A stretch of DNA of 7,686 bases from Oscillospiraceae bacterium (GTDB lineage: Bacteria; Bacillota; Clostridia; Oscillospirales; Oscillospiraceae), in assembly GCA_031264545.1 (NCBI GenBank), contig JAISDV010000025.1:1-7686 (forward strand), read 5' to 3'. The notes under the pieces were generated by a model that worked only from the letters and a program-made list of their open reading frames with translations, was not told where the DNA came from and did no database searches. Positions 1 through 6,124 of this stretch are shown here, piece by piece. Position 1 is the stretch's first letter, and every line of letters begins with the position of its first letter. The position numbers and the translations under genes are program-made.

Positions 1-329
1 AATTTAAGCGTGAGGCTCTCGATGCCGAAGCTGAACCACAAAAATGTAAAGGTCACAATAACCGGGATAATACCAATCAGAAGAAAAACTCTTCTGCGGC
101 CGAAGCGTGACCGCGTCCGGTCGGTGATGATGCCCAGCGTCGGGTCGATAATGGCGTCCCAGAACTTGCCTGCCATAACGATCACTCCGCCCAGCGCGGC
201 GGGAATGCCTTCAATTGTCACGAGAAAGTTGAGAAACAAAAGCGCAGTCAGTGCGAATGCGCCGCCTCCGAGGACGTCCGCCGCGGCATAGCCGAATTTG
301 GATTTAAGCGAATATTTTTGCTCCGTCAT
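1..329 (-). CDS. GPH-family sugar:cation symporter, N-terminal part (cut by window edge)
   Basis: Partial gene: 109 codons from ATG at 329-327, running off the left end; a full GPH symporter is about 450-500 residues. Seen: a short polar N-terminus, a first hydrophobic helix (about 23-38), a second helix (about 43-60), and the family signature WDAIIDPTLGIITDRTRSR at 57-75 followed by FGRRR at 76-80, then a third helix (about 82-100). D58 and D62 match the two aspartates that bind the coupling cation in melibiose permease MelB (from family knowledge). AAAGGTG lies about 9 nt before the ATG. It is the last gene of the run in this window, 78 nt after the DUF4867 gene. The E. coli sulfoquinovose transporters YihO and YihP belong to the same family, so a role as sulfoquinovose (or sulfoquinovosyl glycerol) importer is inferred from context. 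The family is certain; the substrate is not. Confidence 0.85.
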   Translation of the reverse strand, partial: MTEQKYSLKSKFGYAAADVLGGGAFALTALLFLNFLVTIEGIPAALGGVIVMAGKFWDAIIDPTLGIITDRTRSRFGRRRVFLLIGIIPVIVTFTFLWFSFGIESLTLK

Positions 330-407
330 GTAGATCGACACCTTTCTGAATAATTGAGATCACTTCAGGGACGCGGCTGAATAACTGACAACAGCATATT
401 ATTGTGC

Positions 408-1064
408 TCAGTAAATGAGTTTTAAATTTTCGCCGTCTATGCCCTCGGCCGCGCCGGAGGCGATGAGGTCCGGCCGCTCCCGATGACAGAGCATCCACTT
501 GTTTTGCAGGCGCAGCAGACGCCCCGGCCGGTTTTCCCTCTCGGGCAGCGGCAGGTTTGTCCCCCTCGTCAGGATCACCAGGCATTTGAAGCCGCCTGCG
601 TCCACCGCGCAGGGGGCGAAATGCAGCGTGCCCGCGAAAAGACTGACGGCCGTCCCTCTGGGGAGGTAGAAGAGCCTGACCCGGCCGCTGTCGATGCGGC
701 CGGCCGCAATATCGGCGTACCTTGCCAGCATCAGTACAAGGTCTGTGGCTGCGTAATTGACCTCGGGGCAGGCGTGCCACTCCAACGCGTCCAGCGCATG
801 GGTGTTACCGTTGCAGTACCCCGTCTGGATCTCTCCGCCGCCAAAGACCGCCCATCTGACCTGCTCCGAGACAGGCAAGGCGCCGAGCGCGTCGTCGTGG
901 GCGACGTAGACGTTCCTCGTGTCCGGAATGGTCGTCTTCTCAAGCAAATAGCGCTCAACGGTTGAAAAATCGTTGTCCAGCACGGCGCCATAAGCCCGAA
1001 ATCCGCTGTCGCAGACTGAATAAACGGGCAGCCGGTTTTTCCCGCGCAGCTCCTCAAATCTCAA
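408..1064 (-). CDS. DUF4867-like protein, small cupin-like protein of unknown function
   Basis: 218 residues, soluble, with no signal peptide or membrane segment visible. It starts with TTG at 1064-1062: an in-frame TAA sits two codons upstream, there is no nearby in-frame ATG, and AGAGGTG lies 11 nt before the TTG. The segment around 89-105 (NTHALDALEWHACPEVNYA region) has the E-x-H...E spacing seen in cupin-like sugar-associated proteins, and a later TLHFAPC motif (about 146-152) supplies another histidine, so a metal or sugar site in a beta-barrel is plausible. I place it in the DUF4867 family from memory of its general look. Such genes sit beside sugar isomerase and transketolase or transaldolase genes in Firmicutes, and I recall one in the transaldolase-type sulfoglycolysis cluster; both points need checking. 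It lies 111 nt after the transketolase C gene. A mutarotase-like or substrate-handling role is only a guess. Confidence 0.6.
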   Translation of the reverse strand: MRFEELRGKNRLPVYSVCDSGFRAYGAVLDNDFSTVERYLLEKTTIPDTRNVYVAHDDALGALPVSEQVRWAVFGGGEIQTGYCNGNTHALDALEWHACPEVNYAATDLVLMLARYADIAAGRIDSGRVRLFYLPRGTAVSLFAGTLHFAPCAVDAGGFKCLVILTRGTNLPLPERENRPGRLLRLQNKWMLCHRERPDLIASGAAEGIDGENLKLIY

Positions 1065-1075
1065 GATTTAAACAA

Positions 1076-1082
1076 CACCTCT
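1076..1082 (-). promoter_or_regulatory. Shine-Dalgarno site for the TTG start of the DUF4867-like gene
   Basis: On the minus strand AGAGGTG precedes the TTG codon by 11 nt. This site and the in-frame TAA just upstream settle the start. The wide spacing and the TTG suggest modest translation compared with the enzyme genes upstream. Confidence 0.55.
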
Positions 1083-1175
1083 TCTCTCTAAAGAACCGCA
1101 AACAGGCCCGAAAAACAGGACGACCGGCCTGAACAGGCGTATGGCATCGGTTATTTCCACGGCCGGCCATCCTCT

Positions 1176-2123
1176 TTACGCTTTGCTTTTCCTGTCCAGC
1201 GCGTTCCTGACCGCTGCGGCGATATCCCGGCTGGTGAGTCCGAATTTTTCCTTCAGATACGGCATTTTCCCGACGACGCCGAAGCAGTCGGGAATACCCA
1301 CCGCCGCGATATAGGCCGGGCAACGCTCCGTGAGCACCTCGGCAACGGCACTGCGCAGGCCGCCGATGACATTGTGGTTTTCACATGTGACGGCGACGCC
1401 CGTCTTTTTCACCGAGCTGACCACCGCGTCGGCGTCGATGGGCTTGACGGTGTGGATATTGATGATCTCGGCGTCGATATTTTCCGCCCGCAGCAGCTTT
1501 TCCGCCTCCAGCGCCTCGTGCACCATGATGCCGGAGGCGAACACGGACACGTCCTTGCCGGGCCTGAGCACGTCGGCCGACAGGAGTTCAAACTGATAAT
1601 CCCCGCCGTAGACGACCGGAGCGGCCTTGCGCGCCAGACGCAGATAGATCGGCCCGTCATGCGCGACAATCTGCGGCAGGCTCTTAGCCAGCTCGACGGC
1701 GTCGGCTGGCTCGAAGATGACAAAATTGGGGATGCTTCGCAGAACGCCGATGTCCTCAAAGCTCATGTGGGTGCCGCCGTTATATTCCGCTGTGATGCCC
1801 GGGTCGCTGCCGACGATCTTAACGCTCTGACAGGCGTAGGAGACGGAAATCGCCAGCTGATCGCAGATTCTTCTCGTCACAAACGGCGCGAAGCTGCCGA
1901 TAAAAGGGATCATGCCGTATGCCGCCATACCCGCCGCCACCGAGGCCATGTTCTGCTCGGCAATGCCCACGTCGAAGGCTCTGTCGGGATATTTGTCTCT
2001 CAGGCGCAGGGTGCCGTTGGCCTTGGCCAAATCGGCGTCGAGGACGGCGATGCGCGCGTCCTTCTCCATCAGCCTGTCAAGCTCATCGCAAAAGACCTTG
2101 CGCATTTCAACATTTTCGTACAT
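1176..2123 (-). CDS. sqwH: Transketolase, C-terminal subunit (predicted sulfofructose transketolase subunit)
   Basis: 315 residues, the pyrimidine-binding and C-terminal half of a split thiamine-diphosphate transketolase. Seen: the pyrimidine-domain motif GIAEQN at 53-58, whose E56 is the invariant glutamate that activates thiamine; H119 in GGTHMSFED; GPIYLRLAR at 157-165; and a C-terminal domain with TVKPID (225-230) and ENHNVIGGL (248-256). The ATG at 2123-2121 is chosen because AAGGAGA lies 7 nt upstream and it overlaps the stop of the N subunit (TAATG); reading further upstream would only enter that gene. The 1-nt overlap implies coupled translation and a 1:1 complex. Position 107 is Asp (GSDPGI) where ordinary C subunits usually have His (SHAG-type motif), a residue near the substrate phosphate in yeast transketolase. 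The sulfo-TK role is inferred from context. The G and H letters for the two subunits are from memory and could be swapped. Confidence 0.85.
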   Translation of the reverse strand: MYENVEMRKVFCDELDRLMEKDARIAVLDADLAKANGTLRLRDKYPDRAFDVGIAEQNMASVAAGMAAYGMIPFIGSFAPFVTRRICDQLAISVSYACQSVKIVGSDPGITAEYNGGTHMSFEDIGVLRSIPNFVIFEPADAVELAKSLPQIVAHDGPIYLRLARKAAPVVYGGDYQFELLSADVLRPGKDVSVFASGIMVHEALEAEKLLRAENIDAEIINIHTVKPIDADAVVSSVKKTGVAVTCENHNVIGGLRSAVAEVLTERCPAYIAAVGIPDCFGVVGKMPYLKEKFGLTSRDIAAAVRNALDRKSKA

Positions 2124-2959
2124 TACGCCATCTCCTTGTCCAGCTCGGCCAGCGCCGCGCGCTTCTGTTCCTGACTGAACGTCATGTTGTGATTGCCCGC
2201 GCCCGCGCATTCCACAAAGGACACGCCCTTGCCCTTGACCGTGTTCAGGATGAGCATCGAGGGCTTTCCGACGCAGGTCTTCACCCGGGCAATCGCCTCG
2301 TCGATCTGGGCCGTGTCATTGCCGTCGGGCACATCGAGGACGTTCCAGCCGAAAGCCGCCCACTTATCTCCGACCGGCTCCAGACCGTTGATGTCACAGA
2401 TGGGGCCGTCAATCTGCAGCTTGTTATAATCGAGAAAGGCGATCAGATTGTCGAGCTTCAGATGAGCGGCCAGCATCGACGCCTCCCAGATCTGCCCCTC
2501 CTGACTTTCGCCGTCGCCGATGATGGCGTAGATGCGCGCGCCGTCCTTTTTGATCTTTGAGGCCTTGGCCATGCCCACGGCGCAGGAGAGGCCCTGTCCC
2601 AGCGACCCGGCCGTCATATCGACGCCGCGCGTGCGCACCATGTCGCAATGGCTCGGCAGCCTCGTCTCCGGCTGATTGACGGTCAAAAGCGCCTCTATGG
2701 GGAAATAGCCCTTGTCCGCCAAAACCGCGTAAACCGCCGGGCCGGCGTGGCCCTTCGACATGATGAGCCTGTCCCGGCCGCACATGTCCGGGCGGCCGCA
2801 GTCGATGCGCATGTGCTTGTAATACAGCACCGTCAGCACATCCGCCACCGACAGGCAGCCGCCGATGTGTCCCACCCCCGCCGAGGCGATTGCCTCGACG
2901 ATGCGCTTTCTGATCTGCGTCGCTTTACGCTCCAAAAAACGTGTCTCCGTCTCGTTCAT
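2123..2959 (-). CDS. sqwG: Transketolase, N-terminal subunit (predicted sulfofructose transketolase subunit)
   Basis: 278 residues, the usual length for the thiamine-diphosphate-binding half of a split transketolase. Seen in order: H31 in GHIGG, H71 in KGHAGPA, H104 in SHCDM, GSLGQGLS at 119-126, and the cofactor motif GDGESQEG (148-155) ending at N179 in DYNK. Ordinary enzymes have GHPDM or GHPE where this has SHCDM, so the donor-site loop is slightly altered. The start is ATG at 2959-2957, preceded by GAGGGTG; another ATG 5 nt upstream is out of frame and stops after two codons. It follows the dehydrogenase gene by 23 nt and overlaps the C subunit by 1 nt. In the proposed pathway the pair moves a ketol unit from 6-deoxy-6-sulfofructose, then from 4-deoxy-4-sulfoerythrulose, to glyceraldehyde 3-phosphate, making xylulose 5-phosphate. 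An ordinary pentose-phosphate transketolase is the alternative. Confidence 0.85.
   Translation of the reverse strand: MNETETRFLERKATQIRKRIVEAIASAGVGHIGGCLSVADVLTVLYYKHMRIDCGRPDMCGRDRLIMSKGHAGPAVYAVLADKGYFPIEALLTVNQPETRLPSHCDMVRTRGVDMTAGSLGQGLSCAVGMAKASKIKKDGARIYAIIGDGESQEGQIWEASMLAAHLKLDNLIAFLDYNKLQIDGPICDINGLEPVGDKWAAFGWNVLDVPDGNDTAQIDEAIARVKTCVGKPSMLILNTVKGKGVSFVECAGAGNHNMTFSQEQKRAALAELDKEMA
2131..2137 (-). promoter_or_regulatory. Shine-Dalgarno site fixing the start of the transketolase C subunit
   Basis: AAGGAGA on the minus strand lies inside the last codons of the N-subunit gene, 7 nt before the ATG that shares a base with that gene's stop. It excludes the longer reading that begins at 2210. 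Confidence 0.75.
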
Positions 2960-2982
2960 TTCATTTCACCCTCAATTCAAAG

Positions 2983-4107
2983 TCACAGGCTCTTTGTGCG
3001 CCGGAACAGCGCTATCAACAGCGCGTCATCCAGGGGCACGGGGTTGTTGAGCAGATTGGGGTGACGGCATTTCTCGGCCAGCGCCGGCAGGTCCGCCTCG
3101 TCGATCCCCGCGTCGGCCAGTGTCACGCGCATACCCGTCAGCTTTTTGAGTCGCGTGATTTCCGCGCCCATCTGACGCGCCCCGCCGAAACCGAGCTGTC
3201 TGGCAAAGGCGTTCAGCCGTCCGTTTTCCGCCTCGGCATTGACAGCGCAGAGCAGGTCGAGAGTGAACGCGCACGCCTCGCCGTGGGGCAGACCGTAAAG
3301 GTTCGTCAGCGGGTACGAGCAGGCGTGGGACGCCGCCGTCTTCGGCAGCGTGAACGCCAGTCCCGCGATAACAGACGCCTCGCACATTTTTTCGCGCGCG
3401 TCTATATCGTCCCCGTCCTCGAAAGCCCTCTGGAGATTTTCAAATACCAGCACCGCCGCGCGCAGTGCCAGCGCGTCGCAGATAGGCTGATGGTTCCGGC
3501 TCCAAAAGGCCTCCAGCGCGTGAGAAAGAACGTCGAGTCCCGTCGCCGCTGTGACGCGCGGCGGAACGGAGAGGGTCAGCTCGGGGTCGATGAGCGCGAG
3601 CCGGGCGTACATCGAATTATCGGCGATGGGCGCTTTGACGCCCTGCGCTTCGTCGCTCAGGACGGCCACGCACGTCACCTCGCTGCCCGTTCCCGCCGTC
3701 GTGGGAATGGCGATGAGGGGGACTGCCGCGCCGCTCAGCTTTTTTCCGCCGGTGTGGTACCCGACAATCGGACCGCCCGACAGCGCCGCGGCGCAGGCTG
3801 CCTTGGCGCAGTCCATCGCGCTGCCGCCGCCCAGCGCGACGGCAAAGTCCGCGCCCGTCTCCCGCAGGAGGGCCGCGCAGGCGTCCGCCTCCTCTATCCG
3901 GGGATTGGGGGTCACACTGGCGTAGACGGCGGCGAGCTTGCCCCCGGCATAGGATAAAACAGCCTCCAGCAGCCCGCTGCCCGCAAAAAACGGATCGCAC
4001 ACGAGGACGCCCTTGGTCAGTCCTCTGCTCTCCAACAGAGCGGAGAGGCGTTTTACGCCGCCCGTTTCAAAAATGATTTCAACTGGCTGTATGTACGTCC
4101 ATTTCAT
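2983..4107 (-). CDS. sqwF: Iron-type alcohol dehydrogenase, predicted sulfoacetaldehyde reductase
   Basis: 374 residues, normal for the group III (iron) alcohol dehydrogenases. Seen: the dinucleotide-binding loop GGGSAMD at 93-99, PTTAGTGSEVT at 135-145, and the four metal ligands D192 and H196 (GLDVLSHALE), H261 (ASHACSYP) and H275 (GLPHGEA). The ATG at 4107-4105 overlaps the stop of the RpiB-like gene by 4 nt (ATGA), with a GGCGGGG purine tract upstream; a longer reading to 4305 only covers that gene. In the sulfo-TK pathway an enzyme of this role reduces sulfoacetaldehyde with NADH to isethionate, regenerating NAD. The stretch around 199-212 (EAFWSRNHQPICDA) resembles relatives annotated as phosphonoacetaldehyde reductases, which handle a similar small aldehyde with an anionic head, so an anionic two-carbon aldehyde is likely. 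Family is certain; substrate is inferred from neighbours. Confidence 0.85.
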   Translation of the reverse strand: MKWTYIQPVEIIFETGGVKRLSALLESRGLTKGVLVCDPFFAGSGLLEAVLSYAGGKLAAVYASVTPNPRIEEADACAALLRETGADFAVALGGGSAMDCAKAACAAALSGGPIVGYHTGGKKLSGAAVPLIAIPTTAGTGSEVTCVAVLSDEAQGVKAPIADNSMYARLALIDPELTLSVPPRVTAATGLDVLSHALEAFWSRNHQPICDALALRAAVLVFENLQRAFEDGDDIDAREKMCEASVIAGLAFTLPKTAASHACSYPLTNLYGLPHGEACAFTLDLLCAVNAEAENGRLNAFARQLGFGGARQMGAEITRLKKLTGMRVTLADAGIDEADLPALAEKCRHPNLLNNPVPLDDALLIALFRRTKSL

Positions 4108-4589
4108 GCCTGCGCCCCGCCGTAGATCGTGTTCTCCAGCTGTGCAAACGCCTCCTTGGCGTCCAGAAGAAACTTCTGCCGCCAAGCCTCCAGGTCCTGG
4201 GTGTGCCCTGTGGCCAGAAAGGTCCTGACCATCTCCAGCCCCAGCTCCGGAGCGATAAGCCAGCCGCCCATACAGAGGATATTGGAATCGTTGACGGCCC
4301 GGCACATCTTCGCGCCGTAGACGCTCTCGACGCAGGCCGCACGGATGCCCCGATATTTGTTCGCCACCTGGGACATGCCCATGCCGGTGCCGCAGACAAG
4401 AATGCCCATGTCTGCCGCGCCTGTCTGCACGCGCTTGGCGGCCTGCGGGGCGACGAGATAAAACGGCACGCCAAGCTCCGGGTCCGCCGTTCCGACCTCT
4501 TCAAACGCGATCCCCTGCTCCAGCAGATACTGCTTGATGCGCTCTTTCAGGGTAAAGCCCGATTTGTCCGAGCCGATGACAAGTTTCAC
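4104..4589 (-). CDS. sqwI: RpiB/LacAB-family isomerase, predicted 4-deoxy-4-sulfoerythrose isomerase
   Basis: 161 residues from a GTG start at 4589-4587. That start places VKLVIGSDKSG at the N-terminus as in other RpiB proteins and has AAAGGA 9 nt upstream; the ATG at 4613 lacks a ribosome site. The catalytic loop CGTGMG is intact (C66, T68), as are NKYRGIRA (77-84) and NDSN (100-103). Compared with E. coli RpiB as I remember it, the usual SDH/CDH motif is SDK (K9), the ring-opening His before NDxN is V99, the DYP motif is GVP (40-42), and the first of two phosphate-binding arginines is L133 while the second seems kept (R137). Those changes argue against ribose 5-phosphate and fit an acyclic sulfonated tetrose. 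In the proposed pathway it converts sulfoerythrose to sulfoerythrulose between the two transketolase steps. LacA/LacB and tetrose-phosphate isomerases are the nearest alternatives. Confidence 0.8.
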   Translation of the reverse strand: MKLVIGSDKSGFTLKERIKQYLLEQGIAFEEVGTADPELGVPFYLVAPQAAKRVQTGAADMGILVCGTGMGMSQVANKYRGIRAACVESVYGAKMCRAVNDSNILCMGGWLIAPELGLEMVRTFLATGHTQDLEAWRQKFLLDAKEAFAQLENTIYGGAQA

Positions 4590-4593
4590 GCTT

Positions 4594-4604
4594 CCTCTTC
4601 CTTT
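4594..4604 (-). promoter_or_regulatory. Shine-Dalgarno site for the GTG start of the RpiB-like gene
   Basis: The minus strand reads AAAGGAAGAGG; AAAGGA lies 9 nt before the GTG, and a second AGAGG lies 4 nt before it. The competing ATG at 4613, directly after the stop of the upstream gene (TAACATG), has no such site. Confidence 0.65.
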
Positions 4605-4614
4605 CAGCAACATG

Positions 4615-5928
4615 TTATATGAGCTTATAGCCCATGATTTTCGCGAAGATCTTAAAGCTTCTTTCATAGTCGCCGTAAACCAGCGAGAAATGGTGCGCCA
4701 CGCCCAGCGAGGTGACGTCGTCGAGCAGGGCGCGGATGTTCTGGTCGTAGACCACCTTGCCGTAGGTGCCCGTCAGCAGCTTTTCCATCGGCACAGCTGC
4801 CCCGCTGCGCAGAAAAAAGCGCGTCTGACCTCTGGCGGAATCGATGCGCACGGTATTTACGCGCCCCTCCCTGAGCACAAAACCCGAGGTGACGCCCCGG
4901 CCGCCCGCGAAATAGGTATCGAGACTGGGTACGCAGCCGGCAGCGCACAGATTGATCGGCGCCACGCCGCAATGCCAGAGCAGCGCATGGTTTTCCTCAA
5001 AGCTGACCTGCGACAGGTCGGCGAGGAAGGGCGGCGCGCCTCCCAGCGCGTCGCAGATGACCATGGACATGACGCCCTCCAAGTCTCCCTCGCAGCCGAG
5101 CAGCAGCCCCTCCGACTGCAAAACCGACATCGCCGCGCAGGGTGAAATACCGTACATATTGGCAAATTCCGGCCAGCAGCGTACCGCAGCGGCCGTCAAC
5201 GCGTTTTTTTCCATAAAGGTTCTGAACCGGGCGCACAGCTCGGCGACCTGCTGCTTCTGCCGCGCGTTAATGCCGGAGCAGTCAAAGCCCGCGTCGATGA
5301 TGCGGGCGTAGCCGGCCACGCTCGCCGAGTTCGCCTCCTGGGCGGTCACGTCAGAAATTTCAAAATGATCGACCAAAATCCCCGTCTTTGAAAAGGCGGC
5401 CAGCTCGTCGATGCTCAGATTGAAAAAACCGTCGGCCCGGTAACCCAGCAGGCCGATATGGCTCTGAGCCAGCGCCGCGCGCATGCGCACGGCGTTCAGC
5501 CAGTCCATATCGATGTCGCCGCCGACGGTGCAGTGCACGTCGTCAAAGCCCGCCTTGTAGAGGTTGGAGGCGTTCAGATTCAGCCCGCAGACGGAGTTGA
5601 GGCGGATTTTGCCGCCGTTGTACGGCAGCTCCTCAAAGGCCCAGAGCAGCGTGGGCACATCGACCGCCCTTTTCAGCGTGAGCGCCAGATGGCCCAGATG
5701 GAAGGTGCCCGTGATGACGGCCATGCCGTCGAGCCGGCACGCGGACAGGCGCGCTGCTGCGGCCCTGGTGTCCTCAGCCTCGATGACCAGCGCCTCGATA
5801 AATGTCCAGTCGACGTCGGGAATTGCCTGAAGCGCCTCCCGCGCCTTTTGATAGAGCGCTCCCGCCGCGGCATAGTCGTATGTCTTTCTGGCCAGACACA
5901 CGACGCCGATCCTGATGTTTTTTCGCAT
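4615..5928 (-). CDS. sqvD: FucI/AraA-superfamily aldose-ketose isomerase, predicted sulfoquinovose isomerase
   Basis: 437 residues; shorter than true L-fucose isomerases (about 590) and typical of the shorter L-fucose isomerase C-terminal-domain family. An N-terminal Rossmann-like region (1-160) starts KNIRIGVV. The metal site is recognisable: E254 in CWPEF, D282 in CEGDLEG, and H319 in LWHCG, matching the Glu, Asp and His manganese ligands of FucI; AHHFSLVYGDY at 411-421 is the usual C-terminal signature. Start ATG 5928-5926 has AAGGA 8 nt upstream. It is the first enzyme gene of the operon and its stop is 25 nt before the RpiB-like gene. The SQ isomerases of the transaldolase and transketolase sulfoglycolytic pathways (SqvD/SftI) belong, as I recall, to this superfamily. 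With no ketose kinase or aldolase next to it, an ordinary fucose or arabinose route is unlikely. The exact gene symbol in transketolase-type clusters should be checked. Confidence 0.8.
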   Translation of the reverse strand: MRKNIRIGVVCLARKTYDYAAAGALYQKAREALQAIPDVDWTFIEALVIEAEDTRAAAARLSACRLDGMAVITGTFHLGHLALTLKRAVDVPTLLWAFEELPYNGGKIRLNSVCGLNLNASNLYKAGFDDVHCTVGGDIDMDWLNAVRMRAALAQSHIGLLGYRADGFFNLSIDELAAFSKTGILVDHFEISDVTAQEANSASVAGYARIIDAGFDCSGINARQKQQVAELCARFRTFMEKNALTAAAVRCWPEFANMYGISPCAAMSVLQSEGLLLGCEGDLEGVMSMVICDALGGAPPFLADLSQVSFEENHALLWHCGVAPINLCAAGCVPSLDTYFAGGRGVTSGFVLREGRVNTVRIDSARGQTRFFLRSGAAVPMEKLLTGTYGKVVYDQNIRALLDDVTSLGVAHHFSLVYGDYERSFKIFAKIMGYKLI

Positions 5929-5963
5929 TTTTGGATCCTTTTCGTATAAATTGATTCTTTCTG

Positions 5964-6124
5964 GGGCTTGTTTGAAAAATCGGCGTGCGTGGCCGACAGG
6001 CGATATTTTTTGCTATGCGAGTCGATTTTTCGCAGGAATAATTTGTTTATTTCAAGGAAAATCGGCGAGGCAGAGCGGAAAATAGGGCCGTCCGCCGCGC
6101 GCGATCGATTTTTCAAACAAGCCC
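5964..6124. repeat. 161-bp block bounded by perfect 19-bp inverted repeats (MITE-like or regulatory)
   Basis: GGGCTTGTTTGAAAAATCG at 5964-5982 is matched exactly by CGATTTTTCAAACAAGCCC at 6106-6124. The outer edge touches the stop codon of the ROK gene, so the block fills nearly all of the gap before the sulfoquinovose isomerase gene. Further CGATTTTT-type boxes lie inside: forward at 6001 (with one extra base) and 6023, reverse at 6058-6064. A smaller stem GCGGA/TCCGC lies at 6075-6079 and 6091-6095. I see no reading frame in it and no clear target-site duplication at its ends (TG on one side, TA on the other). It could be a small non-autonomous transposable element, a pair of distant operators, or a structured leader RNA. 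Confidence 0.6.

Noticed and set aside
393..408. Small dyad AGCA-N8-TGCT at the stop of the DUF4867-like gene
   Set aside because: Four-base arms with an AT-rich loop are expected by chance, and no T run follows.
1103..1131. Hairpin CAGGCC/GGCCTG between the transketolase C gene and the DUF4867-like gene
   Set aside because: Only a 6-bp stem with a 17-nt loop and no T run after it on the minus strand, so it does not qualify as a terminator; it could at most be a weak RNA-processing or stability element.
1054..1167. Short reading frame (38 codons from an ATG near 1167) after the transketolase C stop
   Set aside because: Its ribosome site would be too close to the ATG, the product is Arg/Cys-rich with no recognisable pattern, and it overlaps the start of the DUF4867-like gene in another frame.
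1374..2174. Long plus-strand open frames opposite the transketolase, dehydrogenase and isomerase genes
   Set aside because: They are antisense shadows caused by high GC at third codon positions; products are low-complexity His/Arg/Asp-rich and lack ribosome sites, while the minus-strand genes show full family motifs.
4104..4589. Calling this gene an ordinary ribose-5-phosphate isomerase B of the pentose phosphate pathway
   Set aside because: Several ring-opening and phosphate-binding positions are changed and the neighbours form a kinase-free catabolic operon.
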